This document shows positions 32,635-41,032 of a DNA stretch of 64,000 bases, one piece after another. Position 1 is the stretch's first letter. Each line of letters opens with the position of its first letter. A program made the position numbers and the translations under genes. This stretch comes from CALNBC01 sp040768925. GTDB taxonomy: Bacteria > Bacillota > Clostridia > Christensenellales > CALWSW01. The stretch spans positions 930,001 through 994,000 of the forward strand of contig JAXGLZ010000001.1 in the NCBI GenBank assembly GCA_040768925.1. The letters run 5' to 3'. The notes under the pieces are model-generated. The model was given only the letters and a program-made list of their open reading frames with translations. It was not told the DNA's origin and did no database searches.

Positions 32635-34164
32635 ATGAATAAGTATTACATCGGGTTCGACTGCGGCACACAAAGCACGAAGACGGCAATCTACGATCTC
32701 AACATGAACTGCGTGGCAGAGGAACAGATTCCGACCATCATCCAGTATCCTAAATCCGGCTGGGCCGAGATGGACGCGGATCATTATCTTCAGTCAGTGC
32801 GGGACGGCATCAAGGCCTGCGTCAAAAAAAGCGGCATCAATCCTTCCGAAATCCGCGCCATCTGCGGCGACGGAATCATCTGCGGCGTTGTCGGCGTCGA
32901 CGAGGACGGCAAAGCGATCACCCCCTACATCCCCTATCTGGACATCCGGGGAGCGGAAGACGCCCAGTGGATCAACGAGAACCTTGAGCCCCTTTGGATT
33001 GAGGAGAGCGGAAACTCCACGGTCGATCCCTATATGCCGCCGGTTTACATCCGCTGGCTGCTCAAGAACCACGAGGAATTCAAAAAGAGGGGCGCGAAGG
33101 TCGTCAACAACGGCCCGTATGTGCTCAACCGCCTCTGCGGCCACAAGGCGAAGGATTTCTTCCTGGATTACGCCACCCTGTCCGGCTGGCTGGTCGGCTA
33201 TAAGGCGATCGAGAAGGAATGGTCCAAGGCCCAGATGGACAGCCTGGGAATCCCGATGGAGATCCTGCCGAAGATCGTCGCGCCGACGGACGTCGTCGGT
33301 CATCTGAGCGCGGAAGAGGCCGCCCTCATCGGCATTCCCGCCGGCATTCCCATCGTCGCAGGCGCGGGGGACACCATGCAGTCCAACGTCGGCGCAGGCC
33401 TGACGGACGTGGGCATGGCGGCGGACGTCGCGGGGACCGCGGCGATGATCACCATCGTGGTGGACGGCATCAACCCCGAGATCACCAGGAATACCGGCCT
33501 TCTGTTCTCTATCGGCACTCTGCCGGACACGTATTTTTACTGGGGCAACGTGCGCGCCGGCGGACTTTCCCTGCGCTGGTTCAGGGACAACATCTGCGGA
33601 TGCCCGGACAATAACAGCTATTACGACGCGTTGCAGGAAGCCGCGGAAAAAGTGCCCGCGGGGGCCAACGGCACGCTGTTCCTGCCATACCTTCAGGGCG
33701 GCGTCGGCGCGCTGGAAAACGCCAGCGGATGCTTCCTGAACATGACGATGAACACCAACCAGGCCGAGCAGTGGCGCGCGATCCTGGAATCCATCGCGTT
33801 TGAGTACCTTTCACTGGTGGATGCCCTGCGCAAAAACGGAAACGACATCACCCGGCTGACGGTCACCGAAGGCGGCAGCAAAAGCAGGCTTTGGAACCAG
33901 ATCAAGGCGGACTGCCTGGATACCCCCGTCATCACCCTGAAGCAGACTGCGGGCGCGGTGATCTCCAATGCGGCACTCGCGGCTTACGGCGTGGGTGACG
34001 TTGCCGATGTCCGCGACCTGGTGAGCCAATGGGTAGCCGTGAAGGATACGTATACGCCGGATGCCGAAAGCACCGCCGCTTACCGCAAGGTATTCACCGT
34101 GCAGCAGAAGCTCCTCAAGGAAACGATGCCCGCATCCTTCGCGCTGCTGAAAGAACTGAAGTAA
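32635..34164 (+). CDS. FGGY-family carbohydrate kinase (xylulokinase-like)
   Basis: A 509-residue sugar kinase. The N-terminal phosphate-binding motif is GFDCGTQSTKTAIYD. The second domain has GAGDTMQSNVGAG and the ATP-binding segment VTEGGSKSRLWNQIKADCL. Closest by eye are xylulokinases, but FGGY substrate choice (xylulose, ribulose, glycerol, erythritol and others) cannot be told from motifs. The start at 32635 follows GGAGG at seven bases. The HAD phosphatase gene starts one base after its stop. An FGGY kinase paired with a phosphatase is unusual and may mark a detoxification or recycling step. Confidence 0.9.
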   Translation: MNKYYIGFDCGTQSTKTAIYDLNMNCVAEEQIPTIIQYPKSGWAEMDADHYLQSVRDGIKACVKKSGINPSEIRAICGDGIICGVVGVDEDGKAITPYIPYLDIRGAEDAQWINENLEPLWIEESGNSTVDPYMPPVYIRWLLKNHEEFKKRGAKVVNNGPYVLNRLCGHKAKDFFLDYATLSGWLVGYKAIEKEWSKAQMDSLGIPMEILPKIVAPTDVVGHLSAEEAALIGIPAGIPIVAGAGDTMQSNVGAGLTDVGMAADVAGTAAMITIVVDGINPEITRNTGLLFSIGTLPDTYFYWGNVRAGGLSLRWFRDNICGCPDNNSYYDALQEAAEKVPAGANGTLFLPYLQGGVGALENASGCFLNMTMNTNQAEQWRAILESIAFEYLSLVDALRKNGNDITRLTVTEGGSKSRLWNQIKADCLDTPVITLKQTAGAVISNAALAAYGVGDVADVRDLVSQWVAVKDTYTPDAESTAAYRKVFTVQQKLLKETMPASFALLKELK

Positions 34165-34165
34165 C

Positions 34166-34798
34166 ATGAAGCTTGCGATTTTTGATTTTGACGGAACCCT
34201 TTTCGAATCCGCCGGATACTGGACTGCGGTGATTTCGGACTATGTGCGCGAACGGGGCGGAACGCCGCCCCCCGACGTCGTGGGGCTGGTCAAACCACTG
34301 GGGATGACCCTGGGCGCCAAGTTCTTCAAGGAACAGTACGGCTTGCCCGAAGAGATTCCCGAAATCGTCAGGGAATGGCGCGGCGAGATGGGCCGGCATT
34401 ACCGCCTGAACATTCCGGTCAGGAAGGGCGCGCGGGAATATATCCAGAGGCTCAGGGCAATGGGGATCACGATTTGCATGGCCACGGCAATGGAGAAGGA
34501 TTTTGTGACGGCGGCGCTCGAACGGACAAAGATGCGGGAGCTGTTTGATTCCGTCGTTACCATTGCGGATGTTCAGGCAAACAAAAACAGTCCGCGCATC
34601 TTCGAATACTGCGCGGAAAAGTACGGTCTTGATTACGGGGATTGCGCCGTGTTTGAGGACGCTCCCGCGGTCCTGCGCATGTGCAGGGAGGCCGGATTCG
34701 AAACCGTGGGCGTTTATGACGGCCTGACGGAAGGGGAGATCCCCCAGCTCAAGGAAGAGAGCGACAGGTTTGTGATGTCCTTTGAAGAACTGCTCTGA
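34166..34798 (+). CDS. HAD-superfamily phosphatase, beta-phosphoglucomutase-like
   Basis: A 210-residue HAD hydrolase of subfamily IA. The catalytic motif is IFDFDGTLFES (Asp nucleophile and acid). Motif II is in CMATAMEKDF and motif IV in CAVFEDAPAVLRMC. The helical cap sits between the first two motifs. Likely a sugar-phosphate phosphatase or phosphomutase. It follows the kinase gene with one base between and probably shares its transcript and regulation. Confidence 0.85.
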   Translation: MKLAIFDFDGTLFESAGYWTAVISDYVRERGGTPPPDVVGLVKPLGMTLGAKFFKEQYGLPEEIPEIVREWRGEMGRHYRLNIPVRKGAREYIQRLRAMGITICMATAMEKDFVTAALERTKMRELFDSVVTIADVQANKNSPRIFEYCAEKYGLDYGDCAVFEDAPAVLRMCREAGFETVGVYDGLTEGEIPQLKEESDRFVMSFEELL

Positions 34799-34883
34799 CC
34801 GGGCGCGGCCCGCCTGGGCCCTTGCCCGGCCGATGACGCGATCCCGGCTTATCCGCCCCGAGCTCGGCGCTTTGGGCAAAAAA

Positions 34884-34911
34884 GCCCCTGCGGTTGTGCA
34901 GGCGCTTTTTT
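34884..34911 (+). terminator. Terminator after the HAD gene
   Basis: GCCCCTGC (34884-34891) pairs with GCAGGCGC (34898-34905) with one mismatch, then six T residues. Confidence 0.65.
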
Positions 34912-35029
34912 GCTCCATTTTTCTGTCAAAAAGGGAGCCTCCGCGGGCAAAACGTCCGGGCGCCCCGCCTTTGCCGGGCAACCCTGTTAAAAGCGGCCGC
35001 CGGAATTCCGACAATTGCAGCATGAATCA

Positions 35030-35058
35030 TTGACAGGAAAATCCCGTTATGGCATAAT
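35030..35058 (+). promoter_or_regulatory. Promoter of the small peptide-OFA transporter unit
   Basis: TTGACA (35030-35035) and CATAAT (35053-35058) are 17 bases apart. The start would lie near 35065, directly ahead of the ribosome-binding site of a 33-codon gene. Confidence 0.7.
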
Positions 35059-35088
35059 GGCAACAATTTATTTTTGGGAGCTGTATCC

Positions 35089-35190
35089 ATGGTCCGTTCC
35101 TCCGCAAAGCGCGCAAACCTGATCGGCCTGATTCGCCTTATTATTGCAGCCCTGCTGCCGGTAATAGGGTTTGGTCGCGTTTTGTGGTAA
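35089..35190 (+). CDS. Putative 33-residue membrane peptide (leader or small protein)
   Basis: A short frame begins MVRSSAKRANLIGLIR and ends LPVIGFGRVLW. GGGAG lies eight bases before the ATG and a consensus promoter just upstream, so translation is credible. The peptide has a basic N-terminus and one hydrophobic stretch of about 17 residues, enough for a single membrane helix. A perfect terminator hairpin begins 35 bases after its stop, between it and the OFA transporter gene. It could be a regulatory leader peptide or a small partner protein. I know of no family for it. Confidence 0.55.
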   Translation: MVRSSAKRANLIGLIRLIIAALLPVIGFGRVLW

Positions 35191-35224
35191 GATCCCGCGT
35201 GCGGGTCATGCGTCCGTCAGGACC

Positions 35225-35256
35225 AAAAGCCTTACTGCAAGCAGTAAGGCTTTTAT
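35225..35256 (+). terminator. Perfect terminator/attenuator in the leader of the OFA transporter gene
   Basis: AAAAGCCTTACTGC (35225-35238) pairs perfectly with 35241-35254 and ends in TTTTAT. It lies only 21 bases before the transporter start and within the transcript from the 35030 promoter. Read-through would be needed for transporter expression. Confidence 0.8.
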
Positions 35257-35276
35257 ATATTTGAAGGAGGATTCTT

Positions 35277-36488
35277 ATGAAAGCTTCACAGAGAACCGGA
35301 CCCATCGCCGCGGCCATCGCGATACAGCTTTGCCTGGGTATCTCGTATATCTGGAGCGTGTTTCAGACCGGCGTCGCGGACAGTATCTTCAACGGCGACA
35401 ACGCTCAGGCCGGCATGACCTTCTCCCTGCTGCTCTTCACCCTTTCGATCGGTAGCGTGATCGGGGGCAGGCTGGCGGCGAAATTATCCACCAGGGTCAT
35501 CGTCATCATCGGCGGCATGATCGTCAGCGCCGGATTTATGCTTGCTTCCTTCGTCACCAGGCAAACCTACTGGCTGCTTTGGGTGGGCTACGGCCTGATG
35601 GGCGGCGTCGGCATGGGCTTTACCTATTCGACGACCATCGCCTGCGCCCAAAAGTGGTTCCCGGAAAAGAAGGGCTTTGTGACCGGGCTGATCGTTTCGG
35701 CCCTGGGCTTTGGCGGGGTCGTCTTTACGCCGATCATCGAGGCCCTCATCAAGGGCTTTGGCGGAGCCGGGGTTGGCGAACCCAAGACCTTTATGGTGCT
35801 GAGCGGGGTTTTTCTGGCGGTTTGCACCATCGGCGGGCTGTTTTTGAAGAATCCTCCCCAGGCGGAGGGCCAATCGGGTTCCGCCGCGGCAAAGGACAAC
35901 AGCCTTTCCCCCGGCCGGGTGCTCAAAGACCCCAGATTTTATCTGATAACCGGCTCCATGATGCTCGCCTGCGTCGGCGGCCTGATGATGATCGGCTTTG
36001 CGAAGCCCATCGCGGTGGCGAAAGGGCTGGGCGAAACCGCCACGATCGGCGTGCTGGTCATCTCCATGTGCAATTCCCTCGGGCGGCTTTGCTGGGGCAT
36101 GATCTCGGACAGGCTGGGCAGAAAAAGGACGATCCTGCTGCTGCTTGCGGGGTCGGGGGTCCTTTCTTTGCTGGTCAACAGCGCGAACGGCTATTTGATC
36201 TACGTCCTGATCGGCCTGATCGGGTTCTTTTACGGCGGCTTTTTGAGCAACTTTCCCTCTCTGACGGCCGACCTGTTCGGGCCCAGGTATCTGGCCATGA
36301 ACTACGGCATGGTGATGGTGGGATTCGGCGTGGGCGCCGTGGCCTCCTCCTACATCGCCGGGTATTACAAGAATGCCGCCGCCGCGGATATCGCCCTGAT
36401 GTCCCCGGCGTTCTTCATCGCCGCAGGCTGCGCCTGCGCGGCGGTCGTGCTGATGTTCCTTTTAAAAAAGGAACCGGCAAAAGAATAA
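35277..36488 (+). CDS. OFA-family MFS transporter (oxalate/formate antiporter type)
   Basis: A 403-residue transporter with 12 predicted membrane segments. The N-terminal GISYIWSVFQTGVAD and the TM4-5 region GFTYSTTIACAQKWFPEKKG are typical of the oxalate/formate antiporter (OFA) group within the major facilitator superfamily. The loop GRLCWGMISDRLGRKR between helices 8 and 9 is the MFS signature. The substrate is likely a small carboxylate; many OFA members do not carry oxalate. The ribosome-binding site (GAAGGAGG) is strong. Expression may be controlled by the terminator just upstream. Confidence 0.88.
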   Translation: MKASQRTGPIAAAIAIQLCLGISYIWSVFQTGVADSIFNGDNAQAGMTFSLLLFTLSIGSVIGGRLAAKLSTRVIVIIGGMIVSAGFMLASFVTRQTYWLLWVGYGLMGGVGMGFTYSTTIACAQKWFPEKKGFVTGLIVSALGFGGVVFTPIIEALIKGFGGAGVGEPKTFMVLSGVFLAVCTIGGLFLKNPPQAEGQSGSAAAKDNSLSPGRVLKDPRFYLITGSMMLACVGGLMMIGFAKPIAVAKGLGETATIGVLVISMCNSLGRLCWGMISDRLGRKRTILLLLAGSGVLSLLVNSANGYLIYVLIGLIGFFYGGFLSNFPSLTADLFGPRYLAMNYGMVMVGFGVGAVASSYIAGYYKNAAAADIALMSPAFFIAAGCACAAVVLMFLLKKEPAKE

Positions 36489-36500
36489 GGCATCCGCGCG

Positions 36501-36523
36501 CCGGGGTGAAAACCCCGGTTTCT
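36501..36523 (+). terminator. Terminator of the OFA transporter gene
   Basis: CCGGGG (36501-36506) pairs with CCCCGG (36513-36518), followed by tttctt. Confidence 0.6.
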
Positions 36524-36629
36524 TGATTGAAAAGCGCGTGGAGGCAACGCAGCCGCGTTGTGGCAAATACAGGAATGCGTTATAATTAACACGATATTCA
36601 ATCGCCGGCAGCGGCAGGAGGGATGCTTG

Positions 36630-37544
36630 TTGAGCAATATCATCGAGGTTTCGGACCTGCACAAATCCTACGGGAATGTGCACGCGGTCAAGGGGCTGGA
36701 TTTTTACGTGGAAAGCGGAAAGATCTTTGCTTTTCTGGGGCCCAACGGCGCGGGTAAATCCACAACGATCGATATCATCTGCACCTTTTTGCAGCCGGAC
36801 AGCGGCAGGGCCGTGGTGGACGGAAACGTTCTGGGCAAAAGCGACAACGCGATCCGTTCCGCCATCGGCGTGGTGTTCCAGGACGGCCTGCTGGACGACC
36901 TGCTCACGGTCCGGGAAAACCTGAAAATACGCGGCGGTTTTTACGGCATGAAGGGCCGCGCGCTGGAAGAAAAGATCGGCGAAGTCGCAAAGACTATGGG
37001 GATCACCGAAATTCTCAGGCGGCCCTACGGCAAATTGTCCGGCGGCCAAAAGAGACGGTGCGACATTGCCCGGGCGCTGATCAACACGCCGAAGATCCTG
37101 TTTTTGGACGAACCGACGACCGGCCTGGACCCCCAGACCAGAAAAAGCGTTTGGGAAACCATAACCGCCCTGCAAAGGGAAGCGGGGATGACGATCTTCC
37201 TCACCACGCATTACATGGAAGAAGCCGCGGGGGCCGATTTCGTCATCGTGATCGACGATGGAAGGATCGTGGCGAAGGGCACGCCCTCCGAGCTGAAAGA
37301 AAGATATACGACGGATAAGCTCACGCTGATCTGCGCCGATCTTGGGAAGGTCCGCTCCATTTTGAAGGAGCAGAACCTGAAGTTTTCCACAGAGGCGAAC
37401 AAAGCGACCGTCGCGATCCCGTCGACCATGGCGGCGCTGCCGGTGATCCAGCTGGCCAGGGACTTTATTTCGGGCTTTGAGGTGACGACCGGGACGATGG
37501 ACGACGCCTTTATCGCCATAACGGGGAAGGAGATACGGGAATGA
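36630..37544 (+). CDS. ABC transporter ATP-binding protein (DrrA type)
   Basis: A 304-residue ATPase of the drug/antibiotic exporter group. Walker A is GPNGAGKST, the signature is KLSGGQKRR, and Walker B is ILFLDEPTTGLDP. The C-terminal extension after the H-loop (LTTHYMEEA) is typical of DrrA. The TTG start at 36630 was chosen because AGGAGGG ends seven bases before it and the protein then begins MSNIIEVSDLHKSYG. The stop overlaps the start of the permease gene by four bases. Confidence 0.9.
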   Translation: MSNIIEVSDLHKSYGNVHAVKGLDFYVESGKIFAFLGPNGAGKSTTIDIICTFLQPDSGRAVVDGNVLGKSDNAIRSAIGVVFQDGLLDDLLTVRENLKIRGGFYGMKGRALEEKIGEVAKTMGITEILRRPYGKLSGGQKRRCDIARALINTPKILFLDEPTTGLDPQTRKSVWETITALQREAGMTIFLTTHYMEEAAGADFVIVIDDGRIVAKGTPSELKERYTTDKLTLICADLGKVRSILKEQNLKFSTEANKATVAIPSTMAALPVIQLARDFISGFEVTTGTMDDAFIAITGKEIRE

Positions 37545-38395
37545 TCGGGTTTGCGAAGAGGAATCTCCTGGTCTTTTTTAAGGATAAAACCGCGGTGTTT
37601 TTTTCGCTGCTGGCCGTGTTCATCATCATCGGGCTTTATACCCTGTTTTTGGGAGACGTTTGGGTGAGCAGCTTTCAGGGCATGAGCGGGGTCCGGTATC
37701 TGATGGACAGCTGGATCATGTCCGGCATCCTGGCCGTAACCTCGGTCACCACCACTATGGGCGCCTTCGGCATCATGGTGGAAGATAAGGTGAAGAAGAT
37801 CAACAAGGACATCATCGCTTCCCCGCTGACGAGGCGCGGCATCGCGGGGGGATACATCCTGAGCTCGTTTCTGATCGGCGTCATTATGAGCCTTGTTACC
37901 CTCGTTCTGGCGGAGATCTACGTGATCGCCAGCGGCGGGGCGCTGCTCGGCTTTGCCGCGCTGCTCAAGGTTCTCGCGCTGATCCTGATCTCCACCTTCA
38001 TGAATACGTCCATCGTTTTTTTCCTGGTGTCCTTCTTCAAAAGCACGAACGCGTTTGCCACGGCCAGCACGGTCATCGGCACCCTCATCGGTTTTCTGAC
38101 CGGGATCTATATGCCCATCGGTCAGCTCCCCGGCGCCGTCCAATGGGTGATCAGGCTGTTCCCGGTCTCCCATTCGGCCACGCTTTTTAGGCAGGTCATG
38201 ATGGCGGACCCGCTTTCGGCGACCTTTGCCGCCGCCCCGGCGGAGGCGACCCAGGCCTTCAAGGAAACCATGGGCGTCGTTTTGAAGTTCGGGGAAACCG
38301 AAGTTTCCCCCCTTGCCAGCCTGGCGATTCTGCTGCTGACCGCGGCGGTGTTCTACGGGCTGTCGATCTACAGGCTGTCCAGAAAAACGCGGTAA
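37541..38395 (+). CDS. ABC-2 type permease (DrrB type)
   Basis: A 284-residue membrane protein with about six membrane segments and the ABC2_membrane family layout. It starts MIGFAKRNLLVFFKDK, and the loop DKVKKINKDIIASPLTRRG precedes the second membrane pair. It overlaps the ATPase gene by four bases, so the two products form an exporter. The cargo is unknown. Confidence 0.88.
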   Translation: MIGFAKRNLLVFFKDKTAVFFSLLAVFIIIGLYTLFLGDVWVSSFQGMSGVRYLMDSWIMSGILAVTSVTTTMGAFGIMVEDKVKKINKDIIASPLTRRGIAGGYILSSFLIGVIMSLVTLVLAEIYVIASGGALLGFAALLKVLALILISTFMNTSIVFFLVSFFKSTNAFATASTVIGTLIGFLTGIYMPIGQLPGAVQWVIRLFPVSHSATLFRQVMMADPLSATFAAAPAEATQAFKETMGVVLKFGETEVSPLASLAILLLTAAVFYGLSIYRLSRKTR

Positions 38396-38440
38396 CGGCC
38401 TTTTGAAACCCCGGCGGAAGGGAACCTTTGCAAAAAAACG

Positions 38441-38671
38441 AAACCACCGGTTTTTGCCGGTGGTTTTAGATCGCCGGAAATCCTATCCCGGGGTTTTAAG
38501 GGCCGCAGCCCCTGAGGCTCAATCAAAACTGACGACATGCGCGTCAGTTTTGCCGTATTATTTCGGTCGTAATTGACCGAAATCACCTTGCGCGAAGCGA
38601 AAAGCCAACCGGCGAAAAAGGCCCGCAGGCCTTTTTTGACGCTCTGAAACCACCGGCTTTGCCGGTGGTTT
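38441..38671. repeat. Cluster of five hairpins between convergent genes
   Basis: Five palindromes lie in 231 bases: 38441-38466 (AAACCACCGG type), 38525-38551, 38560-38583, 38615-38636 (AAAAAGGCC, with T-runs) and 38647-38671. The first and last are near copies of each other (AAACCACCGG and loop, then CCGGTGGTTT). The first and fourth can end transcription in both directions. A third, partial copy of the CCACCGGC palindrome surrounds the pdxA stop codon near 48077-48095. Confidence 0.7.
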
Positions 38672-38705
38672 TCAACATGCCGGTCGCCCCGCGCGGATGA
38701 GCCGC

Positions 38706-39389
38706 TCAATTGATGATCGGGTCGATGACGATGGGGGAATCCTCGTCGCAATCGCAGGAAAGCTCAAACAGGAATTCCGTATCCCCCGCCAGCTTATAGG
38801 AGCAGCCGATGGGGGTGAATTCCGCGTCGACGACCTGCCAGGCTTTCGGCGCTGCGTCTTTGAGCGTGCCGAGGGCATGGTGGACCAGCAGGCAGCCGTC
38901 CCTGTCGATTTCCAGGCTCTGCGCGCCTTCCCAGCGCAGCCGGATGCAACCGGCAATGCCGGGGGCGTCCACCACCCAGTTCATTTTCAGGCCGGAGTCG
39001 CATTCGGAAAGTTCGAGGTCAACGCCGTCCCAAACGTCGGAATACTTGAGCATCCCATAAGCCGAAACGGTTTCGCCGCACTTTTTGGGGCATTCGCCGT
39101 TGGGCTGGCGGAGCTGTTCGTGATTCAGCAAAAATCCGGCCGGCGCGTTTTCTCTGGCCCCGACGAAGCGGAGCGCCAGGCAGGGGCAATTCGCGGCGTC
39201 CTCCCCGGGTTTGCTCTGTGCAGCGTCTTTTTTAATGATCGCGATCCTGTCCTTTTCAAAAAGGAGTTTTTGCCCGTTGCAGCTGGCGGTAAAAACAGCC
39301 CGCCCGTCCTCCTGACCGCGGTTTTCGATGAACCGCAGGGGCTTTTTGATTTTTTTGACGGATTCTATATGCAATTCATGATTAGACAT
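38706..39389 (-). CDS. Stand-alone DUF7948-like domain protein
   Basis: A 227-residue protein without signal peptide or membrane helix. Its sequence follows the domain (DUF7948) normally found at the N-terminus of long secreted proteins with SBBP beta-propeller repeats: FIENRGQED near the start, then LKYSDVWDGVDLEL, IRLRWEGAQSLEIDRDGCLL, and the closing IVIDPIIN. It ends exactly where that domain ends, so no propeller repeats follow. A paralogue on the opposite strand lies at 45932-46627. Function is unknown. Confidence 0.7.
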   Translation of the reverse strand: MSNHELHIESVKKIKKPLRFIENRGQEDGRAVFTASCNGQKLLFEKDRIAIIKKDAAQSKPGEDAANCPCLALRFVGARENAPAGFLLNHEQLRQPNGECPKKCGETVSAYGMLKYSDVWDGVDLELSECDSGLKMNWVVDAPGIAGCIRLRWEGAQSLEIDRDGCLLVHHALGTLKDAAPKAWQVVDAEFTPIGCSYKLAGDTEFLFELSCDCDEDSPIVIDPIIN

Positions 39390-39619
39390 ATCTTAACACC
39401 TCAAAAATGGTTTTGGCCTTCCCATACTTATACTATGCATAAACCGCAGTATTGGGCATCGCTTCGCGGTGTGGACAAGATAAGAGCTTATTAGGAAAGT
39501 TTGAGATTTTATCATAGAAGATTATTACAAATTGAAAAGTCTATCAGGATTCACAAATATGCGGAGTGAAAAAGTCTTATGATGTATAATACCAAAAATC
39601 GGAATTAGAGGTGAGAGCG

Positions 39620-39863
39620 TTGAATAGGGGGGGATTTACCGGATATCCTGTATAGCGCTATTAAAGATTTGGGCGGAAAAACAAGTATAATAGCGGTTTG
39701 CAGATGTGCTTGGGATCGTTATCGAAAAGAGCTTTCGAATTCTGGGGATTTGTTTTATACCTGGCAATATGATATTCGTTGGGCAGCTACAGAATTGAGG
39801 AAGACAGAGCGGATGAAAGCCGCAGAAGAAAGCCCAAGAGGCGTATGGGAAGTAATCTACTAA
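39620..39863 (+). pseudogene. Frameshifted small winged-helix protein like the Mrr N-terminal domain
   Basis: A run of seven G residues (39627-39633) splits this gene. A TTG start at 39620 with AGAGGTGAG upstream reads only a few codons in its own frame. Removing one G would give about 80 residues beginning MNRGDLPDILYSAIKDLGG and continuing FYTWQYDIRWAATELRK and RGVWEVIY. The latter half matches the Mrr_N-type winged helix found in restriction-related and small stand-alone proteins. It may be a pseudogene, a phase-variable gene or a sequencing error. Confidence 0.55.
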
Positions 39864-39886
39864 TATCGCCAGCTGCGCTGCTTACA

Positions 39887-39935
39887 AAAAAGCTTTATGA
39901 AATCCAAGATCTCGGATATTCATAAAGCTTTTGCT
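39887..39935 (+). terminator. Long terminator hairpin after the winged-helix gene
   Basis: AAAAGCTTTATGAA (39887-39900) pairs with TTCATAAAGCTTTT (39919-39932), with a further partly paired inner part. T-rich ends on both strands. Confidence 0.65.
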
Positions 39936-40016
39936 ATTTGATTCGGGCAATTTACGGGATAAAGAACCGCGACTAGTGACCGCCGGTTCATCGGCAAAGC
40001 CGGGCCTTGGCCCGGG

Positions 40017-40901
40017 CTAGCCCTCTTCGGCCCTGCCGAACCGGCGCAGAAGGTAATCCCTGAATTCCTTGGCGCAGGAGGGGGAATGGGCGTTTTCATC
40101 ATAAATCAAATCGATCCTGGATTCGATCCGGCAGTCCTCAAGCTGCCGGACCGCGACTTTGGGATCGTCCGTCTGCCGGGTTGCGGAGGCGGGAACAAGG
40201 CCGACGCCCAGGCCCTCCTTTGCAAGCGCCACGGCGGTGCGGGCGTCGTCGCAGACGCATCTGCAATTCAGGGGCAAGCCTGCCTTGTCGAACTCGCTTT
40301 CGATGATCGCCGCCCACCGGCGGTAAAGCACCACCGGCAGGGCGGAAAGGGCGGCCAGGGAAACCGATCGGCCGGCGGGGAAAAAGGCTTCCTGCCCGAT
40401 CGCCACCAGGGATTCGGTTTTTAGCGCTTCGGCGGTTACCCCTTCGGCGGCATAGGGCGTGCGCACGATGGCAAGGTGCAGAATGTTTGACCTGAGCTTT
40501 TCGATCAGCTCATAGGTATTCGCTTCGTAAATCGAAAAGCCGACCTTCGGGTGGCGACTGGAAAATTCCGCGATCCAACGGGTCGCCATGGGGGAAACGA
40601 CGGAGGAAACGATGCCGCAGCGGATCGTTCCCGCCTCCGCTTCCGCGTATTCCTGCATTTCTTCTTTGGTGACCCGGGTGATTTCCAACAGCGCCTTCGC
40701 TTTGGCATAAAGCTGCTTTCCCGCCTCGGTCAGGCGGATGCCGCGCTGACCGCGCGCAAAAAGCACGCAGCCGAGCTCGCTCTCCAGCAGCTTCATCTGG
40801 GTGCTGAGGGGCGGCTGGGACATAAAGAGCTTTTTTGCCGCGGCGCTGATCGTGCCTTCTTTGACAACCGCAACAAAATACTGCAACTGCTTAAGATCCA
40901 T
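40017..40901 (-). CDS. LysR-family transcriptional regulator
   Basis: A 294-residue LysR-type regulator. The N-terminal helix-turn-helix reads MDLKQLQYFVAVVKEGTIS followed by AAAKKLFMSQPPLSTQ. The C-terminal two-lobed effector domain is complete. The start at 40901 follows GGAGG on the minus strand; a longer frame into the intergenic region is not supported. It is divergent from the two ABC exporter genes, with only 131 bases between, so it probably controls them; that is the usual LysR arrangement. Confidence 0.9.
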   Translation of the reverse strand: MDLKQLQYFVAVVKEGTISAAAKKLFMSQPPLSTQMKLLESELGCVLFARGQRGIRLTEAGKQLYAKAKALLEITRVTKEEMQEYAEAEAGTIRCGIVSSVVSPMATRWIAEFSSRHPKVGFSIYEANTYELIEKLRSNILHLAIVRTPYAAEGVTAEALKTESLVAIGQEAFFPAGRSVSLAALSALPVVLYRRWAAIIESEFDKAGLPLNCRCVCDDARTAVALAKEGLGVGLVPASATRQTDDPKVAVRQLEDCRIESRIDLIYDENAHSPSCAKEFRDYLLRRFGRAEEG

Positions 40902-40989
40902 GCGGCCTCCATACACAAAGCGTATAAATACTATACCAAAAGAATATGGCATCGCTTCAAAATATATCAAACGCCTATTGAAGCCATGT

Positions 40990-40995
40990 TATAAT
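40990..40995 (+). promoter_or_regulatory. -10 box for the heterodimeric ABC exporter
   Basis: TATAAT without a good -35 box, as expected for an activator-dependent promoter. The start of transcription near 41002 would exclude the GTG at 41003 as a normal start and favours TTG 41033. Confidence 0.5.
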
Positions 40996-41032
40996 AAAAC
41001 CTGTGCAAGATCAATCAACATGGAGACAGGAA

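Noticed and set aside
34799..35029. Protein-coding gene between the HAD gene and the OFA transporter unit
   Set aside because: Open frames exist on both strands but only as shadows of GC-rich sequence; a terminator and a promoter account for the region.
40902..41032. GTG start at 41003 for the first ABC exporter gene
   Set aside because: It lies at the predicted transcription start and lacks a ribosome-binding site, whereas TTG 41033 has GGAG at proper distance.
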